Source of the DNA: Flavobacterium sp.
Lineage (GTDB): Bacteria; Bacteroidota; Bacteroidia; Flavobacteriales; Flavobacteriaceae
Reading direction: 5' to 3'
Assembly: GCA_030682755.1 (NCBI GenBank)
Contig: JAUXNR010000775.1
Span: 1 to 7,344 of the forward strand
Length of the DNA: 7,344 nucleotides
In this document: one piece after another, positions 1 through 6,683 of the stretch
Numbering within the stretch: the stretch's first letter is position 1
Layout of the letters: each line of letters begins with the position of its first letter
Program-made: the position numbers and the translations under genes
Notes under the pieces: generated by a model
Told to the model about the DNA's origin: nothing
Database searches by the model: none
What the model saw: only the letters and a program-made list of their open reading frames with translations

Positions 1-642
1 AAAAAATAAAAAAAAGAAAAAAACTAATTCAATTGAAAAAGGAAGTACTGTGTCTTGAAAAAACAAATTTTCAGGAAGTTTCTCAACTATTTTATTTGAT
101 TTTAAAATTCTAAAAGTGAGAAAAGAAAAAGGAATTGCGGCAATTAGAATCCACAACCCATTATGAAAAGTATTTTTGTTTTTTTTATTTGAAAAGAAAA
201 AATAATAAAACCCTAGAAAAACTATAAAAAGTACCGACAAATCAACCTCTATAAAAAATATACCAGCTAAAACGGAAGCTATTCCAATAAATGAAATTTG
301 CTGAATTTTTATGAGCGTGTTTTCTTCTAGTGATGAATCATTAAAACGCTTTCTAATGAGTTGAAAAATTCCCAAAAAAACAAAACATGTTATGAAAAAT
401 AAACTCGAAAACACAAAATAATACAACCTCACACGAGAAGAAACATCAAAATTATGCAAAGCCGCATTGGAAATAATATGATTAGAAAAATCTGTTATCT
501 TGGGTTTCAAATCCAAAATAATGTTTAAAAAAGGAGCGTTTATTAAAAACGAACAAAAAAAACTAAACGCTAAAATAGCATTTATTAACAGCGGATGGGT
601 TTTATATTTTTCTCGAATATTATCTAAAATAGCTATTTTCAT
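1..642 (-). CDS. Polytopic inner-membrane protein, 3' end beyond the window
   Basis: The frame is open without a stop from the ATG at 642 to the left edge, giving 214 codons of a longer protein. I do not recognise the family. Reading the translation, hydrophobic segments lie at about residues 17-36, 74-96, 115-131, 134-152, 158-178 and 199 to the edge. A hydrophilic loop of roughly 37 residues (about 37-73) follows the first segment, and a basic/acidic loop lies at 95-113. A first membrane helix followed by a long loop and then many helices is the layout of GT-C glycosyltransferases and of some flippases and polymerases, but no signature motif is visible, so that is only inference. The start overlaps the stop of the upstream glycosyltransferase gene in an ATGA junction (639-642), implying translational coupling. 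The protein is probably the membrane partner of that enzyme, for example using a lipid-linked sugar it makes. That this is a real coding region is well supported; its function is open. Confidence 0.8.
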   Translation of the reverse strand, partial: MKIAILDNIREKYKTHPLLINAILAFSFFCSFLINAPFLNIILDLKPKITDFSNHIISNAALHNFDVSSRVRLYYFVFSSLFFITCFVFLGIFQLIRKRFNDSSLEENTLIKIQQISFIGIASVLAGIFFIEVDLSVLFIVFLGFYYFFFSNKKNKNTFHNGLWILIAAIPFSFLTFRILKSNKIVEKLPENLFFQDTVLPFSIELVFFFFLFF

Positions 643-1430
643 GGATTATAATCTCCTTTAAAATTTTTAATTAATATTTTAATTAAGTTACTATTCCCCT
701 TAAAAAAACTAATTTTTGTAGGGGTTTTTCCGGCATTGGGATATGCTCTGGTTACAGGAACCTCTGCCACTTTTAAACCAAGTTGTGATGCTCTAACAGA
801 TAAATAAGCCAACAACTCATAGGTTACAAAAACATCTCTAAAGGGTTGAACTTTTGAATGTGTTAAGTAATTTTTAGAATAACAACGAAACGCATTTGTT
901 GAATCTGTAAACTTGTACTTTGCAGTCAAAGAAATCATGGGTGAATGAATAAACTTTACAGCTAGGTGTCTTATCAATGGTGTATTAATAGCCCTACCTC
1001 CCTCTAAATATCGTGAGCCTTGAACAAAATCAAATCCTTGGTTTAATTTTTCAATAAACAACGGAACGGATTCTATGCTGTCTTTATTATTTCCATCAAT
1101 TGTGATTATCCCCTCATATCCTCTTTCTAATGCATACCAAAATCCCATTCGAAGTTGTGCACCTTGTTTACCAACATCTTTTTTTGTCAACAAAGAATTA
1201 ACCCCTAATTCTTTTAGTCGTTCTTGCTCCATGGAGCCATCAGTTGAATCTCCATCACAAAGAATTATATCAACCAAATTGTGAATATCATTTTCTTTTG
1301 CTCTTTGAAGCTGGTTTAAAATTCTCTCACCTTCATTAATAATAGGAATACACAAACAATATTTTGTTTTTTTGGGTTGAAATTCTTCCGACTCAAAAAC
1401 GGGAACTCCTTGAGTTGATTTATGAAGCAT
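639..1430 (-). CDS. Glycosyltransferase family 2, dolichyl-phosphate mannose synthase-like
   Basis: This 263-residue protein has the GT-A fold signature of family 2 glycosyltransferases. The nucleotide-binding strand is YCLCIPIINEGERI (residues 24-37). It is followed by the D-G-D-S-T-D-G-S loop (59-66), K-Q-G-A-Q-L-R-M-G-F (88-97), the metal/nucleotide site I-D-G-N-N-K-D (111-117) and Q-G-S-R-Y-L-E-G-G (137-145). The last motif is typical of polyprenyl-phosphate hexose synthases such as DPM1 and GtrB. No C-terminal membrane helix is seen, so it is probably a cytosolic or peripheral enzyme, like single-domain DPM1. By family it should move a sugar from a nucleotide donor to a polyprenyl phosphate or another acceptor; neither substrate can be read from the sequence. 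The canonical second acidic residue of DxD is Asn114 here. The ATG at 1430 overlaps the upstream isomerase gene by 11 nt, and its stop overlaps the next start by 4 nt. The first 20 residues are a non-conserved extension, so a slightly later start cannot be excluded. Confidence 0.9.
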   Translation of the reverse strand: MLHKSTQGVPVFESEEFQPKKTKYCLCIPIINEGERILNQLQRAKENDIHNLVDIILCDGDSTDGSMEQERLKELGVNSLLTKKDVGKQGAQLRMGFWYALERGYEGIITIDGNNKDSIESVPLFIEKLNQGFDFVQGSRYLEGGRAINTPLIRHLAVKFIHSPMISLTAKYKFTDSTNAFRCYSKNYLTHSKVQPFRDVFVTYELLAYLSVRASQLGLKVAEVPVTRAYPNAGKTPTKISFFKGNSNLIKILIKNFKGDYNP

Positions 1431-2214
1431 ATGCCAGTTTATTTAAATAAAGAATTGTTTTTTTTACGTTTTGTATTGAATTCATATTTTTCATCTCAAT
1501 AGAAACATAATTTTTATATCCATTATCCAAGATAATATTTATTAATTTCTGATGAATTTCTCTATGCTTGATTAATTCTAAATATGGTTCACTTATATGA
1601 AAATGATTAATCCAATCAATGTTTTTTTCTATATCATTTATGTTTTCATTATTATGCAGGAAGGTTCCAAAATCAAAATTCACTTTGAGTCCTTCAGAGT
1701 TAATTTCTTTAACAAAATCAAATGCTTGAACCGTAGTATTTATAAAATCAGTTCCATAAATTACGGGGTTGGGCTCTAGGGCCAGAATCGTGTTTTTTAA
1801 TTTTGCATATTCTCCTAATTTTTCAAAAAAATCATACGCAATTTGAATACTGTTCTTCCCAATAATTCTATTTTTTGGAGAACCAAAAACTAAATTTTTA
1901 CATCCGATGGCATCTGCAAAATCTATAGCTTTTTTAATATAATCTGACAATATTGTTCTTTCCTCATCTGTTCCAAAAATTGCTTCATTTTTTCCAAAAC
2001 AAATGGATTGCATTGAAGAAATTTCAAGTTCAAATTCATTTTTCAAAAAAGCAGAAAAATCTTTTGCTTCTTGAAGCTTTTCATAAGGTTGATTCTTGAA
2101 AATTCTTGTTGGAGCAATCTCTAATCCTGAAAATCCATAGCCTTTAAGAAAACCATAAATTTCTAAATCTGATTCTTCAGACCAAGCTATATTTGAAATA
2201 GATAATTTCATCAT
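1420..2214 (-). CDS. Sugar phosphate isomerase/epimerase-like TIM barrel protein
   Basis: The 264-residue product matches the xylose-isomerase-like / AP endonuclease family 2 TIM barrel in length and motif order. Seen in sequence are the N-terminal strand K-L-S-I-S-N-I-A-W (3-11), G-F-S-G-L-E-I-A-P (27-35), L-A-L-E-P-N (144-149), V-N-F-D-F-G-T (178-184), H-F-H-I-S-E-P (204-210) and V-S-I-E-M-K (237-242). From the family, Glu147, Asp181, His206 and Glu240 are the expected divalent-metal ligands, with Glu147 and Glu240 the likely acid/base pair. All four are present, so the enzyme is probably active. Relatives include hydroxypyruvate isomerase, inosose dehydratase and ketose 3-epimerases; the substrate here is unknown. 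Between a sugar-nucleotide SDR gene and a glycosyltransferase gene, a role in preparing an unusual sugar is the best inference. The ATG at 2214 sits in an ATGA overlap with the upstream stop. A second Met follows immediately, so Met1 versus Met2 is undecided. Confidence 0.88.
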   Translation of the reverse strand: MMKLSISNIAWSEESDLEIYGFLKGYGFSGLEIAPTRIFKNQPYEKLQEAKDFSAFLKNEFELEISSMQSICFGKNEAIFGTDEERTILSDYIKKAIDFADAIGCKNLVFGSPKNRIIGKNSIQIAYDFFEKLGEYAKLKNTILALEPNPVIYGTDFINTTVQAFDFVKEINSEGLKVNFDFGTFLHNNENINDIEKNIDWINHFHISEPYLELIKHREIHQKLINIILDNGYKNYVSIEMKNMNSIQNVKKTILYLNKLAYAS

Positions 2215-3140
2215 GTATTTTTTTGGATAAAAATTTTTATGTCATTTAAAACCTCTTCTTTCCCTTTTAAATAATTATCTAAATTTCCAAACCTTTTTGA
2301 ATGAATAGAATAAAAATTATAATGTGGTGGGTTAGAAAGAATCTCATTTGAAAAATTTTTACCAAAAACTGAAAAATATATCTCATTCGCAGAAATTGGC
2401 TCTGTAGCAAGATTTAATTTTTGGATTCCATTTTCCAACGCAAAACTTATATCATTCCATAAGTTATTCAGATTATAAAATTGGAAAATAGCTCTACTAT
2501 CAGTAAAATTCAAAGCAGAGAAATTAATGGTTAAAAATTTTTCTTTCAACCGTTTTTTTTCTTCAATTGAAATTGAATTGAGTTTATAAAATTTGTTTTC
2601 TTGTTGTGTATAAAAACTCTTTAACCATTCATTTTCAATACTTAACTCTAAAAACTTAACTTCATTTAACATAGCCGGCACTATATGTATCAAGTCATAA
2701 ATAAAGTTTTTTTTCAGGTTATTACCAAACAAAGCCGGCAATCTGACTATAAGATAATTATTGTGGTTTTTTTCAACCCAATGTTCTAAATACAACCTAT
2801 TTTTACCATAAGCCTGATTACTTTCAGAATCTATAACACTATTTTCATCAACTTTTATTGGAATAGGATAAACATCTACCGTTGAGATTAAAACCAATTT
2901 TTTAGGTTTTATTTTTTTTATGTTTTGAATAGCCTTGTTAATCTCATCAAAATCCATTTCAGGCTGACTATTTGCAAGAAACTTTTCTGCTCTAACTCCT
3001 GAATAAATTAATAAATCTGGATTACTGCCAAATGATTCTTGAATTGTAGATGAATTAAACTTTTCATCAAAATGGGTTTGTTGCAATAGGTTTGAACCCA
3101 CAAAACCAGTATATCCTACTAATGTTTTTTTGAATTTCAT
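2211..3140 (-). CDS. NAD(P)-dependent sugar epimerase/dehydratase (extended SDR family)
   Basis: This 309-residue protein is an extended short-chain dehydrogenase/reductase of the kind that modifies nucleotide sugars. The dinucleotide-binding motif G-Y-T-G-F-V-G (residues 9-15) begins the Rossmann fold. V-L-I-S-T-V-D-V-Y (83-91) supplies the catalytic Ser/Thr strand, and A-Y-G-K-N-R-L-Y-L-E (110-119) carries the catalytic Tyr111. L-I-V-R-L-P-A-L-F-G-N (129-139) is the usual strand after the active-site helix. The position four after Tyr is Arg115, not the canonical Lys; the DNA codon (AGG) confirms this. The reaction (epimerisation, 4,6-dehydration or ketoreduction) cannot be assigned. It is the first gene of the four-gene minus-strand operon, starting just downstream of a -7 promoter match, and it overlaps the isomerase gene by 4 nt. 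There is no signal peptide, so it is cytoplasmic. Confidence 0.88.
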   Translation of the reverse strand: MKFKKTLVGYTGFVGSNLLQQTHFDEKFNSSTIQESFGSNPDLLIYSGVRAEKFLANSQPEMDFDEINKAIQNIKKIKPKKLVLISTVDVYPIPIKVDENSVIDSESNQAYGKNRLYLEHWVEKNHNNYLIVRLPALFGNNLKKNFIYDLIHIVPAMLNEVKFLELSIENEWLKSFYTQQENKFYKLNSISIEEKKRLKEKFLTINFSALNFTDSRAIFQFYNLNNLWNDISFALENGIQKLNLATEPISANEIYFSVFGKNFSNEILSNPPHYNFYSIHSKRFGNLDNYLKGKEEVLNDIKIFIQKNT

Positions 3141-3160
3141 TTCACTTTAATTCTAAATTT

Positions 3161-3168
3161 CAAAGATA
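3161..3168 (-). promoter_or_regulatory. Bacteroidota -7 promoter element for the minus-strand operon
   Basis: On the minus strand this reads TATCTTTG, a perfect match to the TAnnTTTG -7 consensus of Bacteroidota primary sigma factors. Transcription would begin about 5-7 nt further left, leaving a leader of about 15 nt before the ATG at 3140. No TTG-type -33 element is found at the usual 17-23 nt spacing; the nearest match (CAAA at 3199-3202 on the plus strand) is about 30 nt away. The promoter may therefore be weak or activator-dependent. Confidence 0.5.
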
Positions 3169-3190
3169 CATTTTTGTCATAATTAGTTGG

Positions 3191-3201
3191 TTGATTATCA
3201 A
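3191..3201. repeat. Short inverted repeat between divergent promoters
   Basis: TTGATTATCAA is a perfect 5-1-5 palindrome near the middle of the 116-nt divergent intergenic region. It lies upstream of both -7 elements, where an operator could sit, and it contains the TTG that is the best -33 candidate for the plus-strand promoter. Such short AT-rich palindromes also occur by chance, so a regulatory role is speculative. Confidence 0.25.
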
Positions 3202-3217
3202 ATTAAATAAAAATTAT

Positions 3218-3225
3218 TATTTTTG
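3218..3225 (+). promoter_or_regulatory. Bacteroidota -7 promoter element for the CotH-type gene
   Basis: TATTTTTG matches TAnnTTTG exactly. The nearest upstream TTG (3191-3193) is 24 nt away, slightly longer than the usual 17-23 nt spacing. Predicted initiation around 3231-3233 gives a leader of about 25 nt, ending in an A-rich stretch (3239-3256) before the ATG at 3257. There is no Shine-Dalgarno sequence, as is normal for Flavobacteriia, where A-rich leaders favour initiation. Confidence 0.55.
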
Positions 3226-3256
3226 CTAAAGTCCTCATAAAAAAAAACCTACAAAT

Positions 3257-6200
3257 ATGAAACAAACTAAACTATTTTGCTTTTTTGCATTGCTTGCTCT
3301 ATTTTCGAATTTATCGTATGCACAAAACGTTGTTATCAATGAAATTATCACTTCAAACTCATCAGTAAATACTGATGAAGACGGAAGTTATGAAGATTGG
3401 GTAGAGCTTTACAATACCTCAGACGTAGCTGTCAATTTATTGAACTATGGCTTATCAGACAATCCGAATGTTTTGTTTAAATGGGTCTTCCCAGAAGTTT
3501 TTATTCAACCCGGAGAACATCTTTTGATTTGGTGTTCCAATAAAAATAGAACAAATCCTGAGTCTCCTTTACACACCAACTTTGCAATTAGTGCGGGCGG
3601 TGAAACCATTACCTTAACCTATCCTGACGGAACAATTGCTGATCAGATTCCTCCCATCGTTATCCCGGCAAATTTTTCTTATGGCAGGTCACCAAGCGGA
3701 TATTCAACCTTTTCTATTTTTGAAACACCAACACCCGGACTGTTAAATGCTAATGAAGGTGTTTCTGAAACATTAACTCCTCCGGTTTTTTCTGTAGATT
3801 CCGGATTTTATGCAACATCCTTTACACTAACTATTTCTCATCCTGACCCAAGTGTAAGTATAATTTATACTTTAGATGGTTCAGAACCTACTACAGATAA
3901 TTTAGACGGAAAATTATACTTCTATAAAAATCAATATGAAGAATTTCCCGGAAACGTTTCTGGAAATTTATTGGAAGAATCTTTTACTACTTACAATTAT
4001 AACAACGCTATTACTATTATTGACAGAAGCAATTTACCAAACAAAATTGCCTCTATTTCTTCAACATTTAGTCAAAATCCAACGTATATTCCTTCTCAAA
4101 GTGTTTTTAAAGGAACTGTTGTTAGAGCCAAGGCGATTAAAGAAGGTTCTTTTTCAAGTGAAACCGTTACCAACACTTACTTTGTTACACCGGAAGTATC
4201 AGATAGATTTTCTTTACCAGTTGTTTCTATCAGTTTAGATGAAGCATTTTTGTTTGATTATGAAGAAGGTATTTATGTGGCCGGTGCAGATTTTGACAAT
4301 TGGCGATCAGAAAATCCTACTGGCGATGCTTTATATTCAGATGCAAACTATAAAAGAAGTGGCGATGAAACGGAAATGAGAGGTAATTTCAGTTATTTTG
4401 AAAACGGTAATCAAATTTTAAATCAAGATGTTGGCATCAGAATACATGGTGGTTTTACTCGCATTTTACCCAACAAATCACTTCGTTTGTATGCCCGATC
4501 TGAATACGGTAACAGCTTTTTTAATCACTCGTTTTTTACGGATTCCGAATTCAATAGTTTTAAAAGATTAATTCTTAGAAATTCAGGAAATGATGCTTAT
4601 TCAACTTATTTTAGAGACGCATTTATTCAAAAAGCTGTGTCACATTTAAATTTTGACACCCAGGCTTATCAACCTACGCTAACTTTTATTAATGGGGAAT
4701 ATTGGGGTATTTTAAACCTAAGAGAACGCTATGACAAACATTATTTTGAACGCGTTTATAACGTTAATGAAAATGAACTTGATTTTCTTGAATACAATGG
4801 TTTTTTAGTTAAAGAAGGTGATTTTATTCACTATGCAAATATGTTAAATTATATTGAAAATAATTCTCTTCAAAATACGACCGATTTCAACTATGTAAAA
4901 ACCCAGATGGATATTGAGAATTTTACAGATTATTTTATTGCAAATATATATGCCAGAAATACAGATTGGCCTCATAATAACATTGAATTTTGGCGTAAAA
5001 AAACAACTCAATATGAACCGGATGCTCCTTATGGACATGATGGAAGATGGCGTTGGGTTATGAAAGATACTGATTTTGGTTTTGGTGCAGCAGATGGAAC
5101 TCTTGCATATCTGCACAATACTTTAGCCTTCGCTACTTCTACAGGTGGTGATGGATTAACAAATCCGGAATGGTCTACTTTGATCTTGCGTAAATTATTA
5201 GAAAACACAACCTTTAAAAATCATTTTATTAACAGGTTTGCTGATTTGATGAATACTACCTATTTGCCATCTAGGTTAATTTCATTAATTGATGAAATGA
5301 AAAATGGGGTTGAAAATGAAATTATTGAACATGGTCAACGCTGGGCTTCTTTTAATTCATTAAATGAGTGGTATTCAAACATTGATGTTATGAAAGAATT
5401 TTCTACGGAAAGATCATTATATCAACGTAATCACATTCGTGAAAAATTTGACATTGACTCAAATATTGATGTTCAACTCAATGTGTCTGATGCTTCTGAG
5501 GGCTATATTAAAATAAATACGATTGAAATTCAACCAACAACTCCAGGAGTAAACGAAAATCCATATCCGTGGAATGGTATCTATTTCAAAAACATTCCAA
5601 TTACTTTAAAAGCCATTGCAAAACCCGGATTTCAGTTTAGTCATTGGTCAGGAGCTTCATCAAGTTCATTAGAGGATATTACTATAAACCCAAATGGAAC
5701 CATTCAATTGACCGCACATTTCATTCCTAGTGAAGTGATTGAAGAAGATGCCCCTCTTTATTTTTGGGTTATTGATAACGCAATTGTAAATGACACTCCT
5801 TTAACCGCAATAAATTCCACTTTTGAAATTCCGGCAGAAGGCAATTTAACGTTTCAGTCTTGTTTAGAGGGTTATCCTTTTACAAACACACATCCAAATT
5901 GGCGAAAAGCTTCAATGGAACGCAGAAACAGCCCAACAGCAATCAATTATATTCCAGAAGCAAATGAGAACGTTCCTTTTGAAACTTCAGGCATGAGAGG
6001 ATTACAGATTAAGCAACCGTTTAAAAATAACGGAGAAGAAAACCAAATGATTTTTTCTTTTTCAACTTTGGGTTATCAAAATATTTTATTTGGATTTGCT
6101 GCAAAAGATGAAAATGCAGCTGATCAAATCTTGATAGACTATTCTGTGACTGAAGATGTCCAGTGGACTACACAAGGTTTAACTTCATCAACATTTGAAT

Positions 6201-6613
6201 TAAGTAATAATTTTGAATTGTTTGAAACTGATTTTACTTCTATTGAAACAGTAAATAATAATCCGAATTTTAAAGTACGATTGCGTTTTGACGGACCCAA
6301 CATGACATTGGACAATGGCGATCGTGTTACTTTTAATAATTTCAGCGTAAAAGGAACAACATATAGTTTTAATATTGATGATAATTCACCCTTACAATTT
6401 AATTTATATCCTAACCCCGTTACAGATGTTTTAAAAATTGATCATTCTTATGGCTTGGTTGAATATAATCTTTATTCTGTTGATGGAAAATTAGTTCAAA
6501 AAGGTAAGGTGATCGATTCAAGAATTAATCTTGTTACGTTGCAAAAAGGTCTTTATCTCCTTCAATTGGAAGCTGATGGAAAAACGGATATTAAAAAAAT
6601 TATAAAGAATTAA
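3257..6613 (+). CDS. Exported CotH kinase family protein with lamin-tail domain and T9SS sorting domain
   Basis: The 1118-residue product has a clear signal peptide: a Lys near the N-terminus, a hydrophobic core, and S-Y-A before Gln23. This fixes the start. Domains follow in order. A lamin-tail-like domain spans about 24-130 (V-V-I-N-E-I; E-D-W-V-E-L-Y-N at 46-53; Y-G-L-S-D-N). A chitobiase/hexosaminidase C-terminal-like domain spans about 180-312 (Y-T-L-D-G-S-E-P-T at 204-212; G-T-V-V-R-A-K-A at 286-293). The CotH kinase domain spans about 320-700, with G-I-R-I-H-G-G at 393-399, N-K-S-L-R-L at 406-411, D570 with N575, and D-T-D-F-G-F-G at 604-610. An InlB-like repeat lies near 745-825 (F-S-H-W-S-G; L-T-A-H-F), then a beta-rich unassigned region (about 830-1045). 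The end is a T9SS type A sorting domain (about 1045-1118, L-Y-P-N-P-V-T-D; G-L-Y-L-L-Q-L). It should cross the inner membrane by Sec and the outer membrane by T9SS, ending anchored on the surface or released. Bacillus CotH is a protein kinase for spore coat proteins; the substrate here is unknown. Confidence 0.93.
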   Translation: MKQTKLFCFFALLALFSNLSYAQNVVINEIITSNSSVNTDEDGSYEDWVELYNTSDVAVNLLNYGLSDNPNVLFKWVFPEVFIQPGEHLLIWCSNKNRTNPESPLHTNFAISAGGETITLTYPDGTIADQIPPIVIPANFSYGRSPSGYSTFSIFETPTPGLLNANEGVSETLTPPVFSVDSGFYATSFTLTISHPDPSVSIIYTLDGSEPTTDNLDGKLYFYKNQYEEFPGNVSGNLLEESFTTYNYNNAITIIDRSNLPNKIASISSTFSQNPTYIPSQSVFKGTVVRAKAIKEGSFSSETVTNTYFVTPEVSDRFSLPVVSISLDEAFLFDYEEGIYVAGADFDNWRSENPTGDALYSDANYKRSGDETEMRGNFSYFENGNQILNQDVGIRIHGGFTRILPNKSLRLYARSEYGNSFFNHSFFTDSEFNSFKRLILRNSGNDAYSTYFRDAFIQKAVSHLNFDTQAYQPTLTFINGEYWGILNLRERYDKHYFERVYNVNENELDFLEYNGFLVKEGDFIHYANMLNYIENNSLQNTTDFNYVKTQMDIENFTDYFIANIYARNTDWPHNNIEFWRKKTTQYEPDAPYGHDGRWRWVMKDTDFGFGAADGTLAYLHNTLAFATSTGGDGLTNPEWSTLILRKLLENTTFKNHFINRFADLMNTTYLPSRLISLIDEMKNGVENEIIEHGQRWASFNSLNEWYSNIDVMKEFSTERSLYQRNHIREKFDIDSNIDVQLNVSDASEGYIKINTIEIQPTTPGVNENPYPWNGIYFKNIPITLKAIAKPGFQFSHWSGASSSSLEDITINPNGTIQLTAHFIPSEVIEEDAPLYFWVIDNAIVNDTPLTAINSTFEIPAEGNLTFQSCLEGYPFTNTHPNWRKASMERRNSPTAINYIPEANENVPFETSGMRGLQIKQPFKNNGEENQMIFSFSTLGYQNILFGFAAKDENAADQILIDYSVTEDVQWTTQGLTSSTFELSNNFELFETDFTSIETVNNNPNFKVRLRFDGPNMTLDNGDRVTFNNFSVKGTTYSFNIDDNSPLQFNLYPNPVTDVLKIDHSYGLVEYNLYSVDGKLVQKGKVIDSRINLVTLQKGLYLLQLEADGKTDIKKIIKN

Positions 6614-6631
6614 TTCAACTTATTTTAAATC

Positions 6632-6672
6632 AAAAGGCTCAATGTTAATCAAATTCATTGAGCCTTTTTTTT
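6632..6672 (+). terminator. Intrinsic terminator after the CotH-type gene
   Basis: A perfect 13-bp stem pairs 6632-6644 (AAAAGGCTCAATG) with 6656-6668 (CATTGAGCCTTTT) around an 11-nt loop, followed by T residues to 6672. It begins 18 nt after the stop of the plus-strand gene. The hairpin also lies just beyond the stop of the convergent rmlD gene. In that direction only a short run of four T follows, so termination from that side is probably weaker. Confidence 0.88.
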
Positions 6673-6683
6673 ATTTTGATAAT

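Noticed and set aside
1..30. Poly-A runs (6, 8 and 7 bases) as a possible phase-variable tract or terminator
   Set aside because: They encode Phe-rich membrane-helix sequence on the minus strand with the frame intact. There is no hairpin, and such runs are common in this AT-rich genome.
1075..1284. 69-codon plus-strand open frame
   Set aside because: It lies wholly antisense inside the glycosyltransferase gene, whose motifs are clear, and its translation shows no recognisable domain.
1597..1779. 60-codon plus-strand open frame with a hydrophobic stretch
   Set aside because: It is antisense to the isomerase gene. The hydrophobicity reflects the AT-rich complement, and no promoter or conserved motif supports it.
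2672..2741. Two copies of AGCCGGCA as a direct repeat
   Set aside because: They are eight bases long and within the coding sequence of the SDR gene, with unrelated flanks. Chance is the simplest explanation.
3278..3283. Cys8 in the signal peptide as a lipoprotein attachment site
   Set aside because: The Cys lies inside the hydrophobic core with no lipobox before it. S-Y-A before Gln23 is a normal signal peptidase I site, and the T9SS domain explains surface localisation.
3936..4238. 100-codon plus-strand open frame
   Set aside because: It is a shifted frame inside the CotH-type gene, rich in Leu because of frame-shadow composition, and the main frame has clear domains here.
4844..5116. 90-codon minus-strand open frame with many Cys and Ile
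   Set aside because: It is antisense to the conserved kinase motifs of the CotH domain and has no independent support.
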